Assembly (NCBI GenBank): GCA_958430865.1
Contig: CAUDNR010000515.1
Coordinates: 1-19,120, forward strand
Origin: Entrophospora sp. SA101
Taxonomy: Eukaryota; Glomeromycota; Glomeromycetes; Entrophosporales; Entrophosporaceae
DNA length: 19,120 nucleotides
Reading direction: 5' to 3'
In this document: one piece after another, positions 7,958 through 19,027 of the stretch
How positions within the stretch are numbered: position 1 is the stretch's first letter
Layout: every line of letters starts with the position of its first letter
Notes under the pieces: generated by a model
What the model saw: only the letters and a program-made list of their open reading frames with translations
The model's database searches: none
Told to the model about the DNA's origin: nothing
Translations under genes and position numbers: made by a program

Positions 7958-8254
7958 AGGTCCAATTCTATAGCTGACTATGAACGAAAAGAAAATCTCA
8001 TTACCGTTGCTGCCCGGCCAGATTTTCTTGTCATAGTGGTGGGTCAATTGAAGTCCCTCTTAAAAATCTCTGGCCTTTTTCGTTCTTTATACTCCAATCT
8101 TGACTATCAGCCGTTTTATCATCACCATCAGCAGCAGCAAGAGAATGATTATAACATTCTCCCAATTATAATTAGCAGGATAGCTTATACTGTTAACATC
8201 ATGGTTCCAAGGGGTCTGGCATATATGCCTTTACATACCCGTTGTATAATTTAA
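7958..8254 (+). other. Open stretch of uncertain coding status
   Basis: About 98 codons are open on the plus strand, reading LITVAARPDFLVIVVGQLK and later PFYHHHQQQQENDYN, ending VPRGLAYMPLHTRCII before TAA. The base composition is more balanced than in the flanks. There is no early ATG (only an internal one, in VNIMVPRG), no recognised domain and no clear splice sites. It may be a lone exon, a gene relic or chance. I do not recognise it. Confidence 0.2.
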
Positions 8255-9036
8255 ATTAGTCCATTAATAATAAAAGGAATTTTGATATTTAACATATCTG
8301 GAACGTCCCAAACACAGATGATTACAAACCATCCTTCACATTTAAAACATTTATAGTTTTTACTCTACGCTTTTCTTTACGAACTCCCGTTTTAGCTGCT
8401 TTATGGGTCCAGAAGAGTGACCTTTGGAACTTGAAGAGAAAGGGGTGGTTGAATTTGGGAAATTGCATGCATATTTTAAATATCCACGCGCATCATCCGA
8501 CAAAAAAACAAAAATGATATTTTCTTCCAAGAATATTTCATTCTCTCGTTTTTTTTAATTAAAATCAAGTGATTCTCAATCCTCGCTATAAAATTAATGA
8601 AAAGGAAGTTAATGATGGTGAATTATAAAAGATTGTATTGTGTTTATTTATTTGATACCAAAATAAAAAATTAAATGACTGAAGATGTAACTGTTTGTAC
8701 TTATAAATTTATAAAAATAATACGTGTTACACTATACTAGTATGCCAACAACCAAATAAAAATTTAATCAGTATACTTGCTCAAATTCTACAATAGTTTG
8801 TTCATTGCCTTTTGTTTGCCAATATAGTTTAACCATATTAACCTTCTCCAAGATTTTCTAAATCGTCCATATAGAAAGTATTTCAGAGATTTGCTGTAGT
8901 TGGAATCTGTGAAGGAACAGAAAATGTAATATTATTATTATATGGGGCATGCTCAACAAAGTGAACAAATAAATTTCAGAGTTCAACATCGTAATTGTAC
9001 TACCAATATAATGTGATTTTTCCTGCTTAACCCAAG

Positions 9037-9085
9037 TAAAGCTCCCAACGGTTTGGTTTCGGTTTTTAAAAAACCAATTGTACGT
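9037..9085. repeat. Truncated copy of the dispersed CCGAACGGTTT-type repeat
   Basis: TAAAGCTCCCAACGGTTTGG followed by TTTCGGTTTTTAAAAAACC resembles the repeat at 194-300 in its first half. The palindromic second half is missing. Confidence 0.55.
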
Positions 9086-9562
9086 ATATTTTTTATTTAA
9101 TAATATATACATTCTTTTAAAATATTATTTGCTTATAATTAAATTCTTTAATTTTCATTTTTAATCATTTATAAATGTTACTTTTTGATTTTCACAGCAA
9201 CAAATAAATCCCTTCTGCCAGGGTCAACATCAACTATTATATGTCCTTCCCAAATCTAATTTTTCGTGCTCATCATTCTAAATTTGGTTAAAATTCACGT
9301 GTAAAGTTTGATGATCTTTCTGAAAAAAACAACTATGTAAATTCTCTTTATTGGCAATATTTGCATTTTTTTACCATTTTACATTACATTCCAAGGAATA
9401 GGAATAGCATAGAATATATATATATACACAATTGTCTGAACCTAGTCAAATAAAAAAATAATGATAATTATTCAAAAGGCAAAAAATAGCCGCACCACTT
9501 TATATATATAACAATTTCTTCTTATATTAAATGATTTTTGTTTTTGTAGCCTGGAAATTCCT

Positions 9563-10857
9563 TTATATTGATTGCCGATTTTTTTTCTGATGGTATAATT
9601 TACCGTCTTTATCACGAATAAAAACATCCTAAAAGCGGGAAAGAAAAATTTGAGACGTTAATTATTTATTCTTTTAAAATAAACAAATTTAAAATCAATT
9701 TATAAAACCTTTTACCATAGTATTAACGTCTTTAAATCTGAATTCAAATCTTTTATTCTTCTCTTCATCATTTTGACATATTTCTTTCATTTGTTTTTTT
9801 ACATTTTCTGATTTAATAGATCTTCTGTCCTTTAATGACGAATCAATTGCTTCTTCAAAATTTTTTTGCTCTTCGTTTCTTTTTTTAAGACTTTTCCTGT
9901 GCAATAATTTCGCTGCGTCCTATTGTTAAATAAAAGTTCAGTTGTGTCCCTGTACAAATTTTATATATGTATGCATCGTCTTCCTTCATAAATAAATTTA
10001 CCTCTGATGTCATTTCTTTCTCTTCCTCGATCAATTCAAATCTAGGCTTCCCCATCTTTATATCAGTTTCAAATAATTTATCATCTCCACTTACACGTGT
10101 TCCCAACATTTTTTCCATATGATTACAAAAATTTTTTTGTAATTGAACTCCCTAATGTAAATAAATATGCGTGATACATGAATATAATATACAAATAAAT
10201 TTTTAGTTATCATTTATCACATAAAACCTTTTTTCCCTTAAAGAAAGAGAAATTTCTCAGTAAATTTTTAACTTTAACCATTTATTAATATATAGTCTTC
10301 AAGACTAATCGAAATTTTGTTTCTGCATCATTGAAATCTGTATACTCGACGATATAGTTATTTTTTATAAATAAATGATGATTTACCTCTTTTTCCATAT
10401 CTTTCTCAAGATTTTTCAATTTAACTATGGCTTGAATACGTTTTAATGAAATATTATATTTTGTACCAATCTCTCGCACTGTTTTATCTTCAATCATTAC
10501 TCCCTTCCATATTTCTTCTTTTATTAAATCTGATAAAGGTGGCTGTGGTTTAAAATATGGATTCATTGGAAATGGCTACTAAGAAATAATAAGACATTTC
10601 AAAACAACAATTTAATTAAATAGTTAATCAAAATGTAAACATTAACATAAAAACCCACTTACTACATCTGAAGCCAAGTAATTAGTTTTGTTTAACAAAG
10701 GTTTTTCAAATAATTTGGCCTCATTGGCTAGCCATTCTTTGAACTTTGCTCTACGAACTCTACCCCCTGGTTTTGATGTTTCCGAGGAATATCTTTTCTT
10801 TACAGATTGACCAAAAAGAACTCGAAAACATCTATGAACGTTGTTAAGGATCATCAT
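9563..10857 (-). CDS. MRPS35: Mitochondrial small-subunit ribosomal protein mS45 (Bot1/MRPS35, 'eukaryotic mitochondrial regulator protein')
   Basis: Bot1p/mS45 is a component of the fungal mitochondrial ribosomal small subunit, needed for mitochondrial translation. There are five exons: 10857-10663, 10575-10387, 10151-10002, 9919-9716 and 9628-9563. The total is 804 nt (267 aa), all junctions phase 0 and GT-AG. Residues 1-25 look like a mitochondrial presequence (hydrophobic and basic, ...SVKKRYSSETS). The family core follows: GGRVRRAKFKEWLANEAKLF with NKTNYLASD, then PFPMNPYFKPQPPLSDLIKE with EIWKGVM, then TVREIGTKYNISLKRIQAIV with KLKNLEKDMEKE. DAAKLLHRK and a charged helical region come next, and DVFIRDKDGKLYH closes the protein. 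The second of two adjacent ATGs (10854) is an alternative start. If intron 4 were retained the protein would end early at GFIN. The gene is divergent to SRPRA. Confidence 0.85.
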
Positions 10858-11033
10858 TTGATATTTGTAAAAAAAAATTTTTTTAAAAAAAAACACGAAT
10901 CATTTTTGGATGCATATATATCACTATTACTGATTAAGGAATTCAATTTTGACGATCAACAAATCAAATTTAAGCACGTTAATTTATAATAATTTTTTAG
11001 TAATTTTCTTTTTTCAAATTAAAAAATATACAA
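10858..11033. promoter_or_regulatory. Shared bidirectional promoter region of mS45 and SRPRA
   Basis: Only 176 bp separate the two divergent start codons. The mS45 side carries an almost uninterrupted block of A and T runs (10868-10893), a poly(dA:dT) tract of the kind that disfavours nucleosomes in fungi. No specific factor site is recognised. The shared-promoter role is inferred from the geometry. Confidence 0.6.
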
Positions 11034-13768
11034 ATGCTCGATTTTTTTACAATCTTTACCAAAGGTGGTATTGTCCTTTGGACAAAATCCTTTGCACGTA
11101 TCACTAATTCTCCTATAAATTTTCTGATTAAAGATATTTTAATCGAAGAGAGAGCTGGCGAAAATAGTTATATCAAAGATTCATACAGTTTAAAATGGAC
11201 TTTTGCTAACGAGCTGGACTTGATTTTTGTGGTAAATGTCCAATAATGTGAGTCCTATATTAAATAGTACAAAAAGTTAATTATTGTACAATTTTATATT
11301 AAAAAAAAATGCGTTTTTTTTAGGTTTTTTTGCCTCCTTATTGCACTTTTTATAAAGTTAACAAATACATACATACATATATATATATTGATAAAATAAT
11401 AGGTTGCATATCAAAAAATCCTTCAATTGGCTTATATAGAAGAACTTTTGGCAACGGTGAAAAAATTCTTTTGCGATAAATTTAGTGAATTTATTCGTGA
11501 TACTTCTAAAATTCACGATTTTACTTTTGACGAAGATTTTGATAGAATTCTTGATAATATTGAAACCAAGGATACACAAGTATGTTAATAATGATATTTA
11601 TATCGTAATAATATATGTACATAATATTATTATATTTTAAAATAAATCTATTTTTTTAAAGGTTCAAGAAAGTAAAAGATCAAAGCCAAGAAAATTTGAA
11701 CAAACAAAAAAATATAAAGAAACTTTAGAAGGATCCAAAAAGCTTGGTTAATAATTTTTTACCTTTATTATAAAAAGAATAATTATGTTATGCAATATTA
11801 TCTATTTTATTGATTCTTTTTTTTTCTTTTTTTTTAGACGTGAGTGACATAACTAAGCCACCTACAAATCCTATCGTTGATGAAGATGAAATAGCTCGTA
11901 ATATCGAGGCACTTAATAATAAAAAAACTAAAGGTCGTGGCGGTCGAAATAAACCAAAAAACAATAAAAGTTCTAATGTATTATTATCCGAGTAAGTGAA
12001 ATTAAACTTCAATATATATTATATTTGTATACTCAAAAAAGATATCTCTTTCATTTCACTTAGGAATGATAAGCCCACAAGAAAAAAGGTTATACGCGTA
12101 TGGGATGATAAGATAACAAAGGAACAGATGGAAAGTCTTGATTATAGCGCTGAACAAAATAGCGATGTTGATTCTACGGTTGTCTCCAAACAATTCGTTG
12201 ATCAAAATGAATTAGGGCGTCATTTTAATGACGGTCATTACGAAGTAAAAGATTTGGGTGGTAATGAAAGTGAAGGGGATGAAGATGAGGAGGAGGAGGA
12301 GGAAGAGATGAATGACAAAATTTCAAACGACAACCAAAACAAAGCATCGAGCATTTTTTCATTTTTCAAAAATATCACTGGCCAAAAAACTATTACTGAA
12401 CAAGATCTTGCACCAGCTTTAGCTATTATGAAAGATCATTTGATAAAAAAGAATGTTGCAGCTGATATTGCAATACATTTATGTGAATCAGTTGCAAAAA
12501 AGATTGTCGGACAAAAAACAACAACTTTTAAAAGTATGTTTAAATCATATTATTCATCATTGTTATGAAGTCACTAATTGATCGTTAATATTTAATCTGT
12601 TGATTCATTGATATAATACAAAGGCATGCAATCCGTTGTTAAACAATCTATGGAGGATTCTTTAAAACGTATCCTTACACCAAAAACATCTGTAGATTTA
12701 TTACGTGATATAGCACAAGCACAATCTGAATCTCGTCCATATACGATTTGTTTCATAGGTGTAAATGGAGTTGGTAATGATTTAAATTAGATAATAAATT
12801 AAATTTTCTTGTTTTGTTATCATAATTATTTCTAACTTAATTATTTTAAATAATAAAATTTATAGGAAAATCCACAAATTTATCAAAAACATGTTTTTGG
12901 TTATTACAGAATGGCTTGAAAGTGCTTATTGCAGCTTGCGATACTTTTAGATCCGGCGCTGTGGAACAATTAAGAGTTCATGTTAGAAACCTAGGTGCTT
13001 TAGGTTCTGACTCTTGTGTAGAACTTTATGAACGAGGATATGGAAAAGATGCTGCAGGAATTGCAAAAGATGCCATTAATTATGGTGAATTTTTAAATAT
13101 TTTTTTAATGTGATGATGATGTTGGTAATGCAGTTACGAATTTTAATGAATATAAATATTATTTGAACTATTTAGCAAAGTTAAATAAGTTTGATGTGGT
13201 TTTAATCGATACTGCTGGCCGTATGCAAGATAATGAACCATTAATGCGAGCTTTAGCAAAGGTTAAAAAAATAAAATAATTTATTCATTATTATTTTATT
13301 TTTATATATACGGATTAATGTTATTTTATATATTTTTTAACATTATATTTATATTTATTCGTTTTATTTAGCTTGTAACTGTGAATAATCCAGATAAAAT
13401 AATTTTTGTTGGTGAGGCTTTAGTAGGAAATGAAGCAGTTGACCAATTAACTAAATTTAATCAAGCTTTAAAAGATTTTTCAGGATTGCAAAATCCTAGA
13501 CATATTGATGGAATCATATTGACCAAGTTTGATACTATAGATGATAAGGTTTGGTTTTTTCCTATATAATATATATATATAATATACACACACATATAAA
13601 TTTGTATTTTTAACAAATAAAAAAAAATAATTGAAATAGGTGGGAGCTGCTCTTTCAATGGCTTACACAACTGGTCAACCTATCTTGTTTGTTGGTACCG
13701 GACAAACATATACAGATTTAAAAAATATGAAAGTAGCACATATTGTACAAGTACTTCTCAAAGATTAA
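11034..13768 (+). CDS. SRPRA: Signal recognition particle receptor alpha subunit (SRP54-type GTPase)
   Basis: This is the ER-bound GTPase that docks SRP-ribosome complexes; it is Srp101 in yeast. Ten exons: 11034-11231, 11403-11579, 11662-11746, 11838-11991, 12064-12533, 12624-12773, 12866-13084, 13176-13261, 13372-13548 and 13640-13768. The total is 1845 nt (614 aa), normal for the family, and frame is kept at every junction. Residues 1-125 are the SRX domain that binds SR-beta ([27 protein letters not shown]). A charged linker has an acidic run (275-285). The GTPase motifs are complete: P-loop GVNGVGKST (407-415, split by intron 6), [12 protein letters not shown] (from 437), DTAGR (496-500), TKFD (564-567) and GTGQ (591-594). 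Intron 7 has a GTGAAT donor, and the splice is required to avoid a TGA. The gene is divergent from mS45. Confidence 0.95.
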
Positions 13769-14032
13769 TTAATAAATAACTATAATTTATTATTTAATTT
13801 TATCATTATTAAATTTGTATAGAATATTTCATTCATCCTTTTCATTATTATTAAAAAATAAAGCTTTATTAAAAAATATAAAATTTTAGCAAAAAGTACA
13901 ATTGATTTTAAAATAATAATAACGCTTCAATATTAAAGATGAATATAAATAGTTATTTAAAAAAAATGATGATGATACATAAAATAGTTAAAAATCAAAA
14001 AGATAGAGGATCTTTTTTTTTAAAAAAAAGCT
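13769..14032. terminator. Convergent 3' intergenic region of SRPRA and the membrane-protein gene
   Basis: The two genes end tail-to-tail with 264 bp between stop codons. AATAAA-like words (AAAAAATAAAGC at 13853-13864) and long A/T runs (14010-14028) fit 3' end formation on both strands, but in DNA this AT-rich such words are weak evidence. No gene is seen inside. Confidence 0.4.
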
Positions 14033-16069
14033 TTATGGAAAATACAATTCAGAAGCTCCGGTTACAACTGTCAAATTCACATTAGAATTGTAACCTAGTT
14101 TATTATATTTGCAGTTGTGTTTCTTATTGATTTTACCTTTGTAACCTTCTTTATGATTACGTGTATCCTTTTCAAAAGTAATTCCTTCTCCTTCCACATA
14201 GGCATATCCTGTGGCAGATGAAGCCAAGAAATTGCCTCTGTATGTTTCAGGCTAAAAAAAAAATCGAGTATTTAAAATTAAAATTAAAATTAAAATTATA
14301 TATATAAAATGCAAATTAACAAATATTAAAGATGAAATTAAATGACATTTACAATACTGGCAATAATTCCACCATTAACGGAATGACCTTTTAGATCGAT
14401 TTTTTGAGTTTTCATTAATTCATCCTATTATTAATAGCAAAAAAAAAAAAGAAAAAATTTAATAAATAAAACCAAATCAAATAAGCACAAAATAAACGAA
14501 ATTCCTTTTTTCTTTTAATAAAAGAAAAAGACAACTAACCACTTTAATATTTAAATTTCCATTAAATGATGACAAGCCAACAAAAACTGAGTCAGACAAA
14601 GGATTGGGTGTGGCGGTAAGATGAATAGGACCATTAATAGAACGAACCTATTTATTAAACATAATTCATATGAATAAGTATATGTGGGTGTAAATGTAGG
14701 CGTGGACGTGTATATTTTCTCGATTAATTTACCTCTAAATTTTCTCCTACAACAACAGCTCCATTGACGTGTCCATTAACAGTTGAAATATCAGCGTTAG
14801 CAGCAGTCAAACTCTATTAAAAGTTTGGAATTTAATTAATACAATGTTATACATAATAATAATGATGTGATTAATTTGAAAACTTACATTAATACGTATG
14901 TGACCGTTTGATGTTTTCAGGTTAACATAGGCAAAATCAACGTTATCCAATGAATTAACTGTGATCCAATTATTTGGAGCATCTACGGAAATAGATCTAA
15001 AAACGTTTATTGAGGATGGCAATGTGATTATGGTATCAACAAGAATACAGCTAGGTGGAAAGTTAAAGGATGGAGTCTAATAACAAAATTTTTAAAAAAT
15101 TGTATAAATTGTTAATTATAATTTGAAAATAAAATAATTTAAAACGCAAATAAATAAAATAAATAAATAAATACATCGACAGTAATTAAAGAATCGCCAT
15201 CAGAATAACTAATCTTGACGTCGATTTTTTCTTGGAGACTTTCACTTCCAATATAAATACTATTTGTAATGTTAATAGAACCTTTTGATTGAGAATCTTG
15301 ACGAATAGTAACACTTCCGCGCTGTCATTATTATTAAAAATAATTTGATTATTGTTAGGTGGTAATAATATAGATTTTAACATGTGTATTTTGATATATT
15401 TACCGCAAATAATCCTTTAACTCTAAAAATCAAACCAGAAGTGGTTGTTGGATCAATCAATAATTCACTTGGACCATCCCATTTTATATTAGGTTCACAT
15501 TTTGGTGAGATTGGAAATCCAGGTAAAGAATGAAGTCTGGGTGATGTATAACAATCTCCAACAACATTATCAGTACTTGGTTCTAGAACTTCGACCCAAA
15601 GAAATTGATCTTCGTCATGAAATTTCTTTATTAAATAGTAACAAATAAATAAATTATTATTAAATGATAAAAGTCTAAAAAAAATAAAATAAACAAAAAA
15701 TATATATGAACTTAAACATATATATACATTATTAATTGGGGAGAATGCAAACCATCCAAATAACAATTTACTAGCAAAAAATACTACTAAGATTAAAATC
15801 AATGCTCTTCTCCAAGCTTTTCTTCTTTCATAACTTCTTTTAAAGTGACAGTCATGAGCAGCATTGTTGACAAAATGAATTGGTAAACCATCCTTATTTG
15901 AATGTGCTTTGCCTTCCATTTTTTTCGATTCTTTTAATAAATATAATTTATTAACATTACATATTTTTGATTGTAAAAAATATTAGTTATTTATTTATTT
16001 ATTACCTGAAGCCTTTTCAGAATCTTCAAGTGGAACAGCAGTATATTCTACTTTAACTTTGTTGTCCAT
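14033..16069 (-). CDS. Single-pass membrane protein with a beta-repeat (DUF4097-like) ectodomain, function unknown
   Basis: Nine exons: 16069-16006, 15930-15728, 15625-15404, 15321-15175, 15076-14888, 14813-14733, 14647-14540, 14424-14353 and 14251-14033. The total is 1305 nt (434 aa), all GT-AG and frame-consistent. A polar N-terminal tail (MDNKVKVEYTAVPLEDSEKA...) leads to a basic stretch (KRSYERRKAWRR) and one strong membrane helix at about 64-84 (ALILILVVFFASKLLFGWFAF). Basic residues on the N-terminal side predict type II topology with the C-terminus outside. After the helix come two cysteines (GDCYTSP, SPKCEPN). Then come short periodic beta-strand-like repeats: VNLKTSNGHIRIN, ADISTVNGHVNGAVVVGENL, EVRSINGPIHLT, LSSFNGNLNIKV and LKGHSVNGGII. 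The S-x-N-G-x-[IL]-x turns recall DUF4097-type beta-solenoids and fungal DUF7330-like proteins. That relation is inference. MEGKAHSNK at residue 26 is an alternative start. Confidence 0.85.
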
Positions 16070-16634
16070 TAGTAAAAATTTTCGTTATATTAAGAAAGAA
16101 TAATAGTTTAATATTAATGACTGTGTCAGTTTTGGGTTTTTTATTGGTGATGATCGCCTTAATATTTGTAAATTTTACATCACCCCCAACAGGATCTAGT
16201 CAATTTGTATATAATCTTAGAAATTCCATGATGGGCGTTACATGTCAATGATCGCCTGATAAATGCAAAATTTGATTTTATATTGTATTGGCTTCCCATT
16301 TATAACAAACTTATTGTTTAATATTAAGGTATATAGATATCTTTGGTGCGCTAAGTGATTGAGTCATGTGATTTTATAATGAGTGACATCGCAACATTTG
16401 ATAATAACGGATAATTCTAATAATAATAAACAATGGTTTTACACTAATAATTCTTCAAATAAAATCATTTATTTTTTATTCAAAAAATAACCTTACTATT
16501 GTTTTAATTAAATATTCAAGTCTCTTCTAAATGTATAAATAAAGATGAAATTTTCTTTTAAAATTGATAATAAATAAATATCTATATACAATTAATAGTT
16601 TTTTTTAATTTCTTTAAATTCTACAAAATTATAA
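16070..16634. other. 5' flank of the membrane-protein gene, then AT-rich DNA
   Basis: 16110-16290 is less AT-rich and holds two related words, GATGATCGCCTTAATATTTG and AATGATCGCCTGATAAATGC. It is close enough to 16069 to include that gene's promoter. No gene or recognised site was found. If the transposase relic at 16635 had terminal inverted repeats, its left end should lie here, but none was recognised. Confidence 0.4.
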
Positions 16635-17979
16635 ATGTCTTTTCCAAAAAACGTGTATATATTACTGCTGAACAAAAGCGCGAGTTATGTTTATTGAACC
16701 TAGACCAAAGAATATTGAATTAGCACAAGCCAAGTTGATGATATATTGAAAGAGTCTAATAGATGGATCCAAATTCTCATCAAGCAAAATTAAAAAAAGC
16801 ACATACTTCTTGTTGCTAATGTTGAAGATGCTTTAATTTTATGACCCAGAAAGCACTCTAATGTAATGTAACGATTACAGGTAACGTTATCCAATAAAAT
16901 TTGCAGTCATTGGATAAAAATACTTTTAAAGCATCATCTCGTTGGCTTGATAAATTCAAGCAGGGATGTTTGATTAAAGAATAAACACGAGGAATATAAA
17001 AGTGCACCTATTGAACAGATTCCTGGAATGAGAGAAAAATTGAAGGTGTTTATAAAAATTACAGAAAAGAGGGCATTTTTAATTGCGATGAGACAGGTCT
17101 TTTGGAAAATGGAACCAAGTCACGGATTATCAACAGCCCCCATCCCATGTTTAAAGTTGAATAAAGAAAGAACAATAATATCGTTAACTTGTAACGCAAC
17201 TAGTACTGAAAAGCTATTTCCTTTATTTATTCATAAATATGAAACCCTCAACCATCAAGAGGGATTAAAAAAGATACATTTCCAGTTTACTATTATTGGA
17301 ATAGTAAAGCATGGATGCAAAACAATAAAATGTGCGTTGCAAATAAAAAATATTATTTGCATATTTTTAACGGATAATTTAGAGTTAAATTTCATCACTT
17401 TCCTCTAAACATAATTAAGCACCTTCAACCATGCAATATAGGGATAATTCGTTCTTTTAAGGTTTGTATTAAATTATTTACATTTATAACAATGTATTTA
17501 CAGTCTAATGTTTATTGTAAAATTTTTGATAAGGAACAAAACCATTTAGATCCGAAAGAAATTGGCATTATAAAGGCAATAAATTTTGTTGGATTAATAA
17601 TTGCTGGATAGAAACTGGTATTATTCCTTTAGATTATGAAGAACAAATCGGAAATGCAACAAAATTAACACAAAATATTATAAATTATCAAAGAGACGAT
17701 GTTGATAACTTAACTGATAGATTAAATTTCAGTTCAGCATTAAAAACAGAGGAATATATACCAATTGATGATGACGAGATTAATGAAGAAATTCTTGGTT
17801 CTTTTGGTCAAATTGAAGAGGAAGATGTTATTGTAAGTAATACAATTATTTCTATTGTTTCAATAAATGAAGCTGAAAAAGCTTTTGAAACTGCTGCTTT
17901 TAATTCTTTTGAACAAAATAACGTACAAACAGATTATGACGAATTAAAAGCTTTAAAATCATTGAAAAAAAAAATATAA
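16635..17979 (+). pseudogene. Decayed pogo/Tigger-type DDE transposase
   Basis: Fragments in order, in several frames and with many stops, follow a Tigger/CENP-B-type transposase. The start is ATGTCTTTTCC at 16635 with a helix-turn-helix opening (KKRVYITAEQKRELCLLN). ASSRWLDKFKQ lies near 16930-16965. KNYRKEGIFNCDETGLFWKM (about 17055-17110) contains the first catalytic Asp in NCDETG. LTCNATSTEKLFPLFIHKY spans 17190-17242. YYWNSKAWM lies near 17290. HLQPCNIGIIRSFK (17420-17462) corresponds to the LQPCDxGxI block, with the usual Asp replaced by Asn. From about 17600 to the TAA at 17979 one frame is open (WIETGIIPLDYEEQI..., ending KSLKKKI), an acidic C-terminal tail. At least five frameshifts or stops make it non-functional. 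No flanking inverted repeats were found, so the element borders are unknown. It is not the 3376-4300 element. Confidence 0.8.
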
Positions 17980-18415
17980 TCATAGTAGTCGCGGGACATT
18001 GCAGATCAAGTGTCATTCAATATAAACGTTACACAAATAAAATTATTATCGTCCACTTCAAAAAAAAAATCTCCGTTTTTCATATAGCAAGCGATTTTTA
18101 ACCCATAATAAATTTTTTAGAGCCAGACTGGGGCTTTTAACAATAGTTAAAAGAAAAGACTAGCTTAAATATTGGTTATTCTACGCCAGGTCAAAAGCGT
18201 TTCTTTTCTTCACACTTATTTTAAGATTATCGCTCAACCAGTATGCAGACTAAAGCAAATTCAGCAGCAACAGTTGTGCCAAACTGTTCCCTATAAAGTC
18301 GCTTATAACGACTTGAAAGGTTGTGTTAGAAAAATTTTGCTTTTAATTATAAGGGACTGATTTATAAGGTTATTAATTTATTTAGAATATTAAAATTACA
18401 TGGTCAAAATTTCAA

Positions 18416-18441
18416 AATAATAATAATAATAATAATAATAG
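18416..18441. repeat. (TAA)n microsatellite
   Basis: About eight perfect AAT/TAA units, ending at TAG. Confidence 0.9.
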
Positions 18442-18577
18442 TTAATTTATTGTTTGATAATTATGAATACAAAGAATTGGAGAAATAATAATTAACAATA
18501 AAGAAATTTATTTATTAATAATAGACCTTTGGCATAGTACATCAAGCAAGGTTTGAATATTTCGGAATAAAGCTCTA

Positions 18578-18672
18578 AAGGGTTGTGGTGGTAGTGATGG
18601 TAATGATGGTGGTAGTGGTGGTAATGATGGTAGTGGTAGTGATAGTAATGGTGGTAGTGGTAGTGATAATCG
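18578..18672. repeat. Degenerate GGT/AGT/GAT trinucleotide tract
   Basis: About 95 bp of purine-plus-T triplets (GGTGGTAGTGATGGTAATG and variants) strongly strand-biased in G over C. In one plus frame it would encode Gly/Ser/Asp/Asn repeats, but that frame is closed by a TGA shortly upstream and has no ATG. The minus strand would encode a His/Tyr run. It is best called a microsatellite. Confidence 0.85.
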
Positions 18673-18842
18673 TAATGCCATAGATACAAGTTGTAATAAA
18701 AAAATAAGATTATTATTATCATCATCATTATAACTTGCCCAATATAAATATATTTTGTTAATATTTAACTTATTCCAAATGATCTGATAAAATATACCAA
18801 ATACAAATAATTTCTATTTTCTAAAAATAAATAATCAATAAT

Positions 18843-19027
18843 AAAAAAAAAATGATCGCGTAACGGATTGTACACTGTCAGATCGTTCAACCTTTGCAAC
18901 CTTTAAAAAAAGAAATAAATATATTAATAAATAATTAATAATAAAAAAAAAAAGATCGCGTAACGGATTGCACACTGTCAGATCGTTCAACCTTTGCAAC
19001 CTTTAAAAAAAGAAATAAATATATTAA
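18843..19027. repeat. 100-bp tandem duplication containing a splice-acceptor-plus-exon-like block
   Basis: GATCGCGTAACGGATTG starts at 18854 and again at 18954. The two copies differ at one internal base (TACACTG/CACACTG) and in the A-run. On the minus strand each copy reads T-rich tract, TTTAAAG, then a 47-bp non-AT-rich block (19000-18954 and 18900-18854), then a T-run. The block is much less AT-rich than its surroundings and looks like an exon with its own pyrimidine tract and AG acceptor. Confidence 0.85.

Larger units (their letters stand above)
7452..9562. other. ~2.1-kb intergenic region between ELO and mS45
   Basis: It holds the ELO 5' flank, a TA/TATG microsatellite (7531-7612), an open stretch at 7958-8254 discussed separately, a fragment of the dispersed repeat at 9037-9085, and AT-rich filler. 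A minus-strand open frame at 8858-9112 has no recognisable motif. 8380-8520 is less AT-rich (AACTTGAAGAGAAAGGGGTG) but shows no codable protein. Nothing else could be supported. Confidence 0.5.
17980..18840. other. Repeat-containing intergenic stretch without a supportable gene
   Basis: Contains a (TAA)n run (18416-18441) and a GGT/AGT/GAT trinucleotide tract (18578-18672). A plus-strand frame at 18172-18360 (62 aa, with QIQQQQLCQTVPYKVAYND) is slightly less AT-rich than its surroundings, but it has no recognisable motif and no clear splice sites. The rest is AT-rich filler. Confidence 0.45.

Noticed and set aside
8858..9112. Minus-strand 84-aa open frame with hydrophobic segment.
   Set aside because: It overlaps the dispersed repeat copy at 9037-9085, shows no domain, and is compositionally indistinguishable from noise.
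10807..10989. Plus-strand 60-aa open frame between mS45 and SRPRA.
   Set aside because: It overlaps mS45 exon 1 in antisense and the promoter A-runs; lysine/phenylalanine-rich composition typical of AT-rich noise.
11358..11579. Minus-strand 73-aa open frame.
   Set aside because: Antisense of SRPRA exon 2 and its flanking intron.
11788..12012. Minus-strand 74-aa open frame.
   Set aside because: It is antisense to exon 4 of the well-supported SRPRA gene.
18492..18728. Minus-strand 78-aa open frame with a His/Tyr run.
   Set aside because: It is the antisense translation of the trinucleotide tract at 18578-18672 plus AT-rich flanks; no protein features.
18843..19027. A pol III gene or tRNA-like SINE, because the minus-strand block ends in a T-run.
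   Set aside because: No A box or B box and no cloverleaf could be drawn. T-runs are everywhere in this sequence, and the exon reading explains the upstream T-tract and AG better.
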